Origin: Agrocybe praecox | Taxonomy: Eukaryota; Basidiomycota; Agaricomycetes; Agaricales; Agrocybaceae | Direction of reading: 5' to 3' | Length of the DNA stretch: 10,817 nt | Assembly: GCA_964017145.1 (NCBI GenBank) | Contig: CAXHKQ010000228.1 | Span: 1 to 10,817 of the forward strand | Shown here: positions 1 through 6,924 of the stretch, piece by piece | Layout of the letters: each line of letters opens with the position of its first letter | How positions within the stretch are numbered: the stretch's first letter is position 1 | Notes under the pieces: model-generated | Seen by the model: the letters and a program-made list of their open reading frames with translations, nothing else | Databases searched by the model: none | What the model was told of the DNA's origin: nothing | Program-made: the position numbers and the translations under genes

Positions 1-836
1 CATGGTATCTATCGGATTCAAGCCCGGGATCTGCGCTGGCCACTCCAATACCGTCACGTTCGAAGCTTCAAGGTAGCTTTTGACGGTGCGAGAAGTGTGC
101 TTGGGATCGTTATCATGCTGGAAAATGTAGTCAGCTGGCATTTTCTTAGGACAATATGGCAGCATGTCCTCCTCGATGATGTGTCTGTACATGTGTTGGT
201 CCATCCGACCAAGAATACGCCGAATTGGACCAACCCCATGCCATGAAAAATAACCCCACACTATGATACTGCCACCACCATGTTTGACTGCCTTCATAGT
301 ATAGCGTGGGTGCAGTTCCATGTTCTCCGGCGGCCTCTCATAGGTCTTTCCGTGGGATCCGAACATATTTAATTTAGATTCGTCACTCCAAAGGCCGTCC
401 TTCCAAAATTACAGCGATTTCATCAAATGTTTGCGTGCGAAATGCAACCGTTTCTTGAGATTTTTTGTTGAAACATGGGGCTGGGACAGCCCCGAAGTCC
501 AGCCTCGTTCAAACGGTTACGGACAGTCCCGGCACAGATTGGTGTCAGCAAGAGCGGTCGAATTTCTTCGAGGATTCCGTTCGACGTCATGAAAGGCGAA
601 CGTTTGCTCAATCGAAATATCGCCTGGTCGACTTGAGTCGTGGTTTTGCGAGGCTGTGTTGATCGGACAGTATTCTGAATGGAACCAGTTTCTCGGTACT
701 TCTTCACCGCGTTGTACACCATCGTCTTGCTAAGGCCCAACCTTTCTGCAATCATGTCCATGCTGATGTTTTCAGTGCAGTACATGCGCACGATCGAAGG
801 ACACATCTGAGGGGTGCAATGTTTGTTGCGGCCCAT
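1..836 (-). pseudogene. Tc1-like transposase pseudogene (DDE/D), frameshifted and truncated
   Basis: Tc1 transposases cut and rejoin DNA at terminal inverted repeats and insert at TA. The start MGRNKHCTPQ at 836 fits the family better than an ATG three codons upstream. Two helix-turn-helix regions follow: one around SMDMIAERLGLSKTMVYNAV, the second ending in TVRNRLNEAGLRG, with a worn basic linker (QPRKTT) between them. The frame shifts near 480-490; in the new frame HFARKH is followed by a stop at 409-411. From 408 to 1 the catalytic domain is open: first Asp in LWSDESK (382-384), second in QHDNDPKHTS (112-114), third position in GLNPID (7-9). Exactly 34 residues separate the last two. Tc1 enzymes normally have Glu in NPIE, so Asp here is either decay or a family trait. 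The C-terminal end lies outside the window. Confidence 0.93.
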
Positions 837-948
837 TATTACCATGTATTTTCAACAAACGAGCTTCATAACATGCATATAAACCACATCATTCCTTAAA
901 AAACTTACAAAGATCAGCTGAAATTGCGAAGAGACAGCGAATAAAATC

Positions 949-973
949 TTGTTCTTATTTGTTTTTCCAACTG
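949..973 (-). repeat. Inner direct repeat of Tc1-like end
   Basis: On the minus strand this reads CAGTTG, seven other bases, then CAAATAAGAACAA. It matches the outermost 27 bp of the element at 1144-1170. It is inferred to be the inner transposase-binding site of an IR/DR end. Confidence 0.65.
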
Positions 974-1143
974 ATTCGTGCTCCAGCAAATAAATGGCAC
1001 GCGCAGACTGAAGGGGACCAGCTTGACGTTTGTTTCAAAGGCTAATTTGATGCATAATACAAATATCTAAAAATCTGCATGATCAGAATTTGGATCGCTT
1101 GGTCCCATCATGTTGAAATCAGCCCTTTCCCATGTGATTTGGT

Positions 1144-1170
1144 TTGTTCTTATTTGCTTTGCCACAACTG
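1144..1170 (-). repeat. Outer direct repeat and tip of Tc1-like end
   Basis: On the minus strand this begins CAGTTGTGG and contains the same CAAATAAGAACAA 13-mer as the inner copy, with a spacer two bases longer. TA repeats follow immediately outside, consistent with a TA target site. Confidence 0.65.
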
Positions 1171-1317
1171 TATATATACATGCAAAACATTGGCTCGTGT
1201 TGGCTCTTTTAGAATTGTGGACAAATTCTTCTCATTTATTTTATCACTTGAAATTAATTATGACGACGCGATGGTAGAGTGGGTAGCGTAGTCGGGTATG
1301 ATGTATAATGTATAATA

Positions 1318-1614
1318 GCGCATTTCCACCAACGTAACGTGTCACACTTTTATGACGAAAATAAACAACTTAAACTGGATTATTGTGCTACCCCTCGACT
1401 TTTTATTAATTAATTCGTTTATTAATTGTGCTTGTAGCTGTGCTATGGCTCCACTATGTGGAAAAGTACTATAGCAAAACGTTGGGAATTCCAAGAGATA
1501 CAAGCACAATGAATGAATAAAAAATGTAAAAGGTCAAGGGGTAGCACAATAATCCAGTTTACGTTTATTTTTTTCGTCATGAAAGTGTGACAAGTAACGT
1601 TGGTGGAAATGCGC
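1318..1614. mobile_element. 297-bp foldback MITE with about 100-bp inverted arms
   Basis: The left arm starts GCGCATTTCCACCAACGT, and the reverse complement of the right end starts with the same 18 bases. Roughly 85 bp of each arm pair with only scattered mismatches and small gaps, including a shared run GGATTATTGTGCTACCCC. Pairing resumes further in with ATTGTGCTTGTA, leaving only a short unpaired centre near 1440-1490. TA flanks both sides (1316-1317 and 1615-1616). The inverted symmetry also covers those bases, so the exact tip is uncertain by two bases. There is no coding capacity. The TA target suggests mobilisation by a Tc1/mariner-type transposase. The ends differ from both transposon families nearby, so its autonomous partner is not identified here. 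Confidence 0.9.
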
Positions 1615-1711
1615 TATAAGATTAGGATTATTTTGACTGCTTGTACAGTTTATCATGTATTCATGGACATGATAACCTGATTCTAAATATAACCATAACT
1701 GACGCCATTAT

Positions 1712-1725
1712 CATGAAAGCATAAT
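1712..1725. repeat. Left copy of SINE target-site duplication
   Basis: CATGAAAGCATAAT here recurs exactly at 1974-1987. The two 14-bp copies abut the tail and the head of the SINE, which defines both insertion ends. Confidence 0.93.
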
Positions 1726-1973
1726 GCTTGCTTGCTTATCGGCACTACAACCAGCGACGGGTCCTGGTTTCCCTTATTTCTTAGTATATGAAGAGTAGTA
1801 GGGCTTCATAACCGATTTCAGGTTTTCCAGCGCTCCAAAGAGCAACCCTAGGAAACATTTAACATCCTTCCTTGGATCATCGTTAGAAGAAAAAACCCGC
1901 ACCCATACCGGGATTCGAACCCAGGACCTTCCGATCGTGAAGCAGGCACTCTACCCTACGCCACTCAGACGAC
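1726..1973 (-). mobile_element. tRNA-derived SINE retrotransposon
   Basis: This 248-bp non-coding retroelement is read on the minus strand from 1973 to 1726. Its head is tRNA-like, with a Pol III A box TGGCGTAGGGTAG (1951-1963) and a B box GGTTCGAATCC (1911-1921) matching the tRNA T-arm consensus. The middle has no resemblance I can name. The 3' end carries a short AAGC repeat tail (1726-1739) next to the duplication. Flanking 14-bp perfect direct repeats show insertion by target-primed reverse transcription, supplied in trans by a LINE. Perfect duplications and intact promoter boxes argue for fairly recent insertion. The tRNA parent cannot be assigned reliably because the anticodon arm is degraded. 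Some mosquito SINEs have similar heads and 3' ends, but that comparison is from memory and untested. Confidence 0.92.
1911..1963 (-). promoter_or_regulatory. Internal RNA polymerase III promoter (A and B boxes) of the SINE
   Basis: The A box TGGCGTAGGGTAG (1951-1963) fits the TRGCNNARYNGG pattern over its core. The B box GGTTCGAATCC (1911-1921) is a full consensus match. The 29 bases between them are close to normal tRNA gene geometry. Confidence 0.85.
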
Positions 1974-1987
1974 CATGAAAGCATAAT
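1974..1987. repeat. Right copy of SINE target-site duplication
   Basis: Exact copy of the 14-mer at 1712-1725, abutting the tRNA-like head of the SINE. Confidence 0.93.
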
Positions 1988-2299
1988 ATGCAGTAGTAAT
2001 ACTTCAGGCGACACCTGAGTCATCTTGTATTGATTCTGGTTGATTTGTTACTATTGAATTGATTACTATTGAACACCTATTATGCACAGTAAAAGCAATC
2101 AACATATTTTAAAGTCTCTCCATGTTGCGCATCGAATCATCATCCATTCATTCTGTTAATTCGATAATCAGAAATACGCTCTATTGCACTATTGATGCAA
2201 CGCTAGCAGAGTACATTTTTGTGAACAGTCAATTCAGATAAGAACCTTCTACACTCGTTCATTTTCGCAGTGAACATCAGAACTTGTTAACTATACCGA
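1988..2299. other. AT-rich spacer, no gene seen
   Basis: I see no coding region, RNA gene or transposon here. The only local structure is a short imperfect duplication of TTACTATTGAA near 2048-2074. Confidence 0.6.
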
Positions 2300-2905
2300 A
2301 TTGTTTCGGATTCAAGCGACGCACCCTGCATATGCCAGAGCGTTTGTGAAGCATGTGCGAGAGCGTGAGTGAGTGTTCGAACAAGTATAATCGCGCTCTG
2401 CGAGTGGGTATGTGTGTGTGTATGTCCTGCGCGCCTGGAAGTTGTTGGAACAGGTCTCGATGCGCCTTCGTCGTGTAAATCCTCCTTTGTGCGTGCGCGC
2501 TTGCCTACACACGCTGCTTAGCGCCCGCTCCGCTTCCCCGAACCGGGCCCACAGTACACAGAATGCTTGTAACGACAGGCAGATACGTATGTACGTTTCG
2601 CTGTTGCTGTTGCGTGTTGCGCGGGCCGCCGTATATCGGAGGCTCGCCGCCGCCGATGTGCGCACAGTGCATATATCCGCGAGCGTGTGCACGAGCGTAC
2701 CCATATTTCCCGGAGCCTATGTCGGGCCGGGCTTCGATATATACACACACATACATACATACATACGTAATATAGACAGACACAAAAGGGTTAAACAATA
2801 ATTGATGTGGAGCTGCGCGCGCTCGTCGCTGATGCTCATCGTTCGCCATTAGGCATTAGGGATCTATCTGCGTGCTCGGTTGGTGTGTGTGTGTGTGTGT
2901 GTATG
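2300..2905. repeat. GC-rich, microsatellite-dense island 1
   Basis: Composition switches sharply from AT-rich to GC-rich DNA with many CGCG, GTGTGT and GCCGCC runs. It contains an ATAC/ACATAC tract (about 2737-2766) and a (GT)10 run (2883-2902). Several frames of 80-130 codons are open on both strands. They overlap one another and are rich in Arg, Cys, Thr, His and Ala with no recognisable domain, which is the signature of stop-poor repetitive DNA rather than exons. The island could be regulatory, untranslated or intronic sequence. Its boundaries are judged by eye. Confidence 0.6.
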
Positions 2906-3276
2906 GATTTTTCCAAGAAATAAGTATTATGTTTATTTGCATAGTAGCTCAGTTCGCTGCTGGTGTGTACTACCCCAGTTTGAATTAGTTAGTACCTACA
3001 TCGACCCTGAAAATAGATTCTATCTTGTTCGTCAACGTATCGAGATAATTTCAAGGGTTCACCATTCGTAAGGCTCAAGCTCAGTCTTTATGGAGGCTTT
3101 GTTGTGTGTGGAATTGGTCTCTCAACTCAACTACCATCAACGATGACCAACATCAAACATTATTCTTATGATGAGGACTTGTTCAAAATGCAGTATCAAT
3201 GCACTTTCAATCGGTCACTTTTGAGTTGGTATTTTTCAACCGAATTTCGAAAACTGTAAACAATTCATATATCCGA
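2906..3276. other. Spacer, no gene seen
   Basis: This is AT-rich, non-repetitive DNA between the first GC-rich island and the mariner/hAT nest. I recognise no coding, RNA or mobile-element signal. Confidence 0.5.
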
Positions 3277-3288
3277 TATACTACATGG

Positions 3289-3296
3289 GCTGATAT
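3289..3296. repeat. hAT target-site duplication, left copy
   Basis: GCTGATAT is found here and exactly again at 4182-4189. Eight bases is the hAT-superfamily length. The duplicated bases belong to the mariner inverted repeat, which proves the order of insertion. Confidence 0.92.
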
Positions 3297-3440
3297 TAGT
3301 GAATGCAATTACCGAAGCTTTTTCATTAACCGGTAAACGGTAAATTATTTTGAGGATTTTCGGTTAACCGGTTAATCGGAATTTACCGAAATTTTCACCG
3401 ATTAAAATTTACCGGTTTCGGTTAATCGAAGCTTGTCATT

Positions 3441-3462
3441 TACCGGTTAACCGGTTAACCGG
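3441..3462. repeat. Left subterminal ACCGGTTA palindromic tandem of the hAT
   Basis: Nearly three overlapping copies of the 8-base period TACCGGTT/AACCGGTT/AACCGG form a self-complementary block. It mirrors the longer array at the other end of the element. Confidence 0.85.
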
Positions 3463-3585
3463 CTTTACCGCCCATACATTTTATGACCTAGCAATTATGA
3501 ACTTCAACGCATGGTACCAATTTTATTTTTATAAATTCATGGAGTATATATTTCACTTCGGTATCAGATACAGAAAAGTTATTAA

Positions 3586-3970
3586 TTATTGTTTCTTGAA
3601 ATGAGCTCGTAAGAACAAAATTGTCGAAAGCGTTTTGTCGTCCAGTCTGGACCGCAGCTTGCTGCAAATGACGCCAGCAGAAGAAAATGAACGTTCCGCC
3701 TCAATGCTGCTCGGAGGAATTGTGAGCAAACATTTGTACGCCCGCTCGAGGTACTTCCCACGCTCACCCCCTTTCTCGAACATAATAATTTCTTTCGAAA
3801 TGATCGATTTGACGGACGACTTCTGATGCTCGGGTTTTTTGTTCAAAGTGCCTGATAATATTTGTCCTTCATATCACCCTCATCAGAATCGTCGTGCACA
3901 CTCTCAATGTCAGAATCATCACGACAATCGCCGTCATCACCATCGACGTCAACATCGAACAAATTAACCA
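3586..3970 (-). pseudogene. hAT transposase C-terminal remnant (dimerisation domain)
   Basis: The minus-strand frame ending at 3586 carries IPPSSIEAERSFSSAG followed by KLRSRLDD and LFLRAHFKK. This is the conserved signature of the hAT C-terminal dimerisation domain, which in the family completes the RNase H-like fold and drives oligomerisation. Upstream (about 3843-3970) a different minus-strand frame encodes a run very rich in Asp and Glu (VDGDDGDCRDDSDIES), ending at a stop at 3843-3845. The two segments differ by one reading phase, so at least one frameshift separates them. The acidic frame is itself closed by a TAG upstream. No ATG opens the domain frame. This is a relic, not a gene. I cannot exclude that both segments came together through deletion rather than a frameshift. 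Confidence 0.9.
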
Positions 3971-3979
3971 AAAACTAGT

Positions 3980-4015
3980 GATTTACCGGATTTACCGGAT
4001 TTACCGGATTTACCG
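3980..4015. repeat. (GATTTACCG)4 tandem repeat inside the hAT
   Basis: Four perfect 9-base units lie at 3980-3988, 3989-3997, 3998-4006 and 4007-4015. They share the TTTACCG core scattered through both subterminal regions, so they are probably expanded transposase-binding motifs. Confidence 0.92.
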
Positions 4016-4136
4016 GTACACAATTACCGGTTTTCGGTAAATTTTCTCTATCTCATTTACCGTAAAACGGTAAACCGGTTAACCGAAATTGCCAACATTT
4101 AAATAACCGGTTTTCGGTAATCCTAAAATGGGCCGA

Positions 4137-4170
4137 TTAACCGGTTAACCGGTTAACCGGTTAACCGGTT
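4137..4170. repeat. (TTAACCGG)4 palindromic tandem array at the right hAT end
   Basis: Four perfect 8-base units run from 4137 to 4168, followed by TT, and end about ten bases from the element tip. Each junction is the palindrome AACCGGTT. It is a likely transposase-binding cluster. Confidence 0.93.
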
Positions 4171-4181
4171 TGCATTCACTA

Positions 4182-4189
4182 GCTGATAT
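4182..4189. repeat. hAT target-site duplication, right copy
   Basis: Exact second copy of GCTGATAT, directly followed by the remainder of the mariner left inverted repeat. Confidence 0.92.
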
Positions 4190-4603
4190 GTATCGGGAGA
4201 AATAGGGAAGGATGAACATTGTTGATGAAGACCAAATTTAAGGTTGATCATAGTCATCTTTCAGCCAGCCAAATTAAATCTCATACTCGTACTGTCAATA
4301 GAATGGAAGATATTGCCTTTATTGTAACTATATCCTAACATTTGGTGATCAAGGTTTTCAAAGTCTTATTAAAGCACTCATTTCTGATAGGTGAAGAGCC
4401 GCTAGAGCCAAAACATGTCTTGAGATATTTTTATCTGAGGTCTGCACTAGCCGAATTTGAATTTGGCTATTTTGTAAACTATTCTGTACCTTCCATTTGG
4501 GCATCAACGTGAAGATTGCTGAAACCTTGAAGTTATATTTAAAAATAATATACATACATATCGTGCATACGTTATTGGCCATGCGAGAGCTCTTTGCAGA
4601 GAG

Positions 4604-4924
4604 AGCGCCGCTAAAACGCAAAAATTCACATTCGACCAAATCGACCAAAAAACCATAATCAATGGATTGGGCCATGCATTGTGGTCCCATCTATGGTGTT
4701 GTGCGTATTTAGCCCTAAGCGACTATTTTTTATTCCCGAAACTAAAATGGTAGCTCTAGGGAAAGAATGGAGCAATATAAATCGTGAAAAAAGAGCATTT
4801 TGCAAGGGTTAGCGATGAATACTTTTTGAACGTGATCAAGATGTTGTAGGACCGCTGATTTGAGGCTATCAAGCTAAAATGAAACTATCTAGAGGAATAC
4901 GGAAAAATGTCTTCAAAAATGTAG
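4604..4924 (+). pseudogene. mariner transposase C-terminal relic, copy A
   Basis: One plus-strand frame, read through six in-frame stops (4751, 4757, 4778, 4847, 4856, 4880), shows the C-terminal part of a mariner transposase. KTQKFTFDQ is followed by LWSHLWCCAYLALSDYFLFP, which aligns with the conserved mariner block HPPYSPDLAPSDY(F/Y)LFP. The Asp at 4721-4723 is the third residue of the DD34D triad. Further on, SDEYFLNVIKML and FEAIKLK match the family's typical C-terminal region, and a final stop lies at 4922-4924. The first two catalytic Asp residues are not visible. The gap between LFP and DEYFL is shorter than usual, suggesting a small internal deletion. It shares sequence, and several non-consensus residues, with the relic at 7440-7718. 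Confidence 0.86.
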
Positions 4925-5122
4925 GTCCTACCCTATTTCTCCCGATACTTATCAGCCCATTTAGTATATATTCTCTCTCCACATTTTTCATGTATGAACT
5001 GACGGAACTCCGCTAAATACGTTGAACGGAAGGCCTGTTTTTTCTTCGATTCAAAATGTGTGTTCCCTCAATCGAACACTTTTTCCGAGAGCCTGCGTAA
5101 CTCGAAATTTGCCATATTTCGA

Positions 5123-5211
5123 GAACAATAAAATTATATTCACTAGAACATGTAGAACATGTAGAACAATAGAACATGTAGAACAATAAAATTATATTCA
5201 GTAGATCATGT
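5123..5211. repeat. TAGAACATG minisatellite within a 58-bp duplication
   Basis: Units TAGAACATG and TAGAACAA alternate from 5144 to 5186 (five units). A flanking 20-mer beginning GAACAATAAAATTATATTCA occurs at 5123 and again at 5181. The structure looks like a small slippage or unequal-crossover duplication. No function is suggested. Confidence 0.85.
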
Positions 5212-5789
5212 ATTGTTCTTGAAGTTTGTAGAACATCGTTTATTGGTAGAAATCAATCTCAACAAGTTATCATTGTTTTTCCGAGATGAACAAATGAACA
5301 AATTAATGGTCGTATTCAGTGAAAAATCACCATACGAAGCATGTTCATTTCTCCCACAAAAAACGAAGTATCTCGTTGAAAAATCGCATTTGATAAAATC
5401 TAAATCTATATGCTTGTTGCGCATTACATTTCCCTACAATTTTAATATTTTATTTAGGCGAGACCGTGTCTAGAAACAAAAAAATAGTTTACGTAAATGC
5501 CACTTTTACAAACTCAGCTATAATCTATAACTTATATAGAAGATACAATATCAACAATAAAATATAGAAGATTCAAAATAATGCTTTGGAGCTTAAGTGT
5601 GAATCTACAATATCAACCCATGTTTCAAAGGGCATTGCAATCGGATTATTGCTTCAATATTTGTTGTCGATTTTCGAATTTAGCGAGTGTCCGATTGAAG
5701 GACACCTTATCGAATAAATAATTTAATAATAAATTCAAATATTTTACTCCTGACATTCAAAATTCCAGAATCCATCATCGCAAGTCCTT
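5212..5789. other. AT-rich spacer, no gene seen
   Basis: An 86-codon plus-strand frame (5213-5473) and a 72-codon minus-strand frame overlap here. Neither has a recognisable domain or supportive context. I regard the stretch as intergenic or intronic. Confidence 0.5.
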
Positions 5790-5803
5790 GCCGGTGGATG
5801 ACC

Positions 5804-5812
5804 TATAAAAAA
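5804..5812 (+). promoter_or_regulatory. Candidate TATA box at the edge of GC-rich island 2
   Basis: TATAAAAAA sits just where AT-rich DNA gives way to the GC-rich island. Downstream come a nested inverted repeat (CCCGGC at 5813-5818 with GCCGGG at 5869-5874; GCTTCG at 5835-5840 with CGAAGC at 5847-5852), a GA-rich ACAGAGAGAGG motif near 5920-5930, and an ATG at 5939 in an AAAA context. No good insect initiator (TCAGTT-like) lies 30 bases downstream, so promoter status is only suggestive. Confidence 0.25.
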
Positions 5813-6207
5813 CCCGGCTAGTAGTGTCGTAGCCGCTTCGTTGCTGCGAAGCTAGACTTTGTCATTATGCCGGGCGATTACCACGCGAAAGCGCCGCCGA
5901 GCGAACAATAACCCGCAACAGACAGAGAGAGGCGAAAAATGAGACTGGGACTAAACGTCATGACAATTATTATTTGCGTAGTCGCGCACGTACACATGCA
6001 CACTAGCAAACGCAGCAAGAAGTCGTCTGCCAGCACACGCTCGCGTGCACACAAAGATATAAATTCTTTTCAGACCGGCGCGCGTCCCGTGGACGAAGTT
6101 ATGTACATATTTATGAAACTTGTGTACGTACATGTTTTGTTTTGTGCACTCCCTTAGCCATGAAAAATGACACAAAATGCCGCGAAATTATGTGCGCAGC
6201 GTTGACA

Positions 6208-6250
6208 AACACAGACACACACGCACACACGCACACACGCAAAGACACAC
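6208..6250. repeat. ACACAC/ACGCAC microsatellite
   Basis: Mostly alternating purine-pyrimidine (CA and CG) DNA of about 43 bp. Such tracts are slippage-prone and can adopt left-handed structure, which is a known property and not shown here. Confidence 0.9.
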
Positions 6251-6645
6251 ATTATATAAAGTTGCTGAAGGCAGAGGCAGGCTTTTGAATCACAACGCAC
6301 ACGCAGTTGAAACAAAGCACATTAGTGTGTGTGTGTGCCATGCCATGCACAAAACCACAACGACGTCGACGACTCTTTGACCCAGTCGCCGTATCTGACA
6401 CCCCACCAGCAAGTGTGTGCGTGCGTCTGTGTGTCTGTGTGTGGGCGCGCTCGAGCAAAACGAATGAGCGCAGCTCGTCACCCCGCACCCTACCGCCCCT
6501 CCCCCCGAAGCACCAAAAGTCATATTTAAAATAATCTATCTTGGTGCGCGCACAACAGACAATGGAAAGGTCGCCCGCGGGACCGAAAATGTCTTCGCCG
6601 CCGCAGTTCGAGCAGTCGGCCTTAATCAGGGAGCTTGTGGCGTGG

Positions 6646-6665
6646 AGCAGCAGCAGCAGCAGCAG
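6646..6665. repeat. (AGC)6 trinucleotide tract
   Basis: Six perfect AGC units plus two bases. The tract reads as poly-Ser on the plus strand and poly-Leu on the minus strand, which accounts for the false signal-peptide look of the minus-strand frame. Confidence 0.92.
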
Positions 6666-6889
6666 TAGCGTCAATGTGATATATTTGCGTGTGCGTGTTG
6701 GCACAGTATCAAAAGCGATTGCGCGCCAGCAGCAGCAGCTCGATCATATTCAAATGCGCACACACCACTCAACTCACTTTGCACGTTTGCACATTATACG
6801 CAAATACATACAAACACGCACGCGCTCCCACACACACGCGCGCTAATGTAGACTGACACGCATGCAGGAGCAGCGAGCATAGTATCAAC

Positions 6890-6924
6890 ACAGCACAGCA
6901 CAGCAGCAGCAGCAGCATCAGCAT
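6890..6924. repeat. CAGCA/CAG compound tract
   Basis: Three CAGCA-type units pass into five CAG units and a CATCAGCAT end. It is a compound microsatellite. Confidence 0.88.

Larger units (their letters stand above)
1..1170 (-). mobile_element. Tc1-like DNA transposon, 5' part, cut by window edge
   Basis: The element reads leftwards: its 5' end is near 1170 and its transposase runs off the left edge. The outer end reads CAGTTGTGGCAAAG on the minus strand and abuts TATATATA, as expected for insertion at TA. A 13-mer (TTGTTCTTATTTG on the plus strand, 949-961 and 1144-1156) recurs at nearly the same distance from a CAACTG motif (968-973 and 1165-1170). The two copies are 195 bp apart. That arrangement matches the IR/DR ends of several Tc1-like families, where each long terminal inverted repeat carries two transposase-binding direct repeats. 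The start codon at 836 leaves about 330 bp of leader, which suits a long terminal repeat. The other end is outside the window, so the inverted-repeat pairing itself cannot be checked. The transposase is broken, so the copy cannot act on its own. Confidence 0.8.
3297..4181 (-). mobile_element. Non-autonomous 885-bp hAT element
   Basis: The tips are 12-bp inverted repeats, TAGTGAATGCAA, flanked by perfect 8-bp duplications. Both subterminal regions are full of ACCGG-type motifs: tandem TTAACCGG near each end, a (GATTTACCG)4 block, and many TTTACCG or TTTTCGGT variants. Such motif clusters are usual binding sites for hAT transposases, though the density here is striking. In the centre, on the minus strand, lies the C-terminal dimerisation domain of a hAT transposase preceded by an acidic segment. 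The zinc-finger region and most of the catalytic core are missing, so the element is an internal-deletion derivative. Intact ends mean it could once have been moved by a full-length relative. Confidence 0.93.
3279..4966 (+). mobile_element. Internally deleted mariner element, interrupted by a hAT insertion
   Basis: The ends are terminal inverted repeats of about 41 bp. The left one is split by the hAT into 3279-3296 and 4190-4212; the right one is 4926-4966. Once the hAT and one duplication are set aside, both begin TACTA(C/A)ATGGGCTGATA and continue TATCGGGAGAAATAGGG, with about three mismatches. TA lies outside each tip, although neighbouring TA repeats make the exact tip uncertain by two bases. 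Without the hAT the element would be about 795 bp, against roughly 1.3 kb for autonomous mariners. Only the 3' half of the transposase is recognisable, and its stop (4922-4924) sits just before the right repeat, as in other mariners. The stretch 4213-4600 should hold the 5' half but shows nothing I can recognise. Confidence 0.88.

Noticed and set aside
1266..1300. A-box-like TGGTAGAGTGGG suggesting a tRNA gene or second SINE head
   Set aside because: No B box follows within the needed distance before the MITE begins, and no cloverleaf can be drawn.
3297..4181. Direct TTAACCGG and GATTTACCG arrays as a CRISPR-like or satellite array
   Set aside because: Units are 8-9 bp with no spacers, and they lie inside a hAT with clear ends and target-site duplications, so they are subterminal transposon repeats.
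4358..4690. 110-codon minus-strand frame
   Set aside because: It is antisense to the mariner relic, whose plus-strand frame has clear family motifs, so it is a shadow.
5939..6157. 72-codon plus-strand frame as a real small secreted protein gene
   Set aside because: The hydrophobic start and possible TATA box are suggestive, but the composition downstream is repeat-like and nothing matches a known family. It is kept only as a low-interest finding.
6252..6704. 150-codon minus-strand frame starting PTRTRKYITLTLLLLLLLLH, which resembles a signal peptide
   Set aside because: There is no ATG in the frame upstream, only GTG, and a stop lies shortly before it. The leucines are the antisense reading of the (AGC)6 tract.
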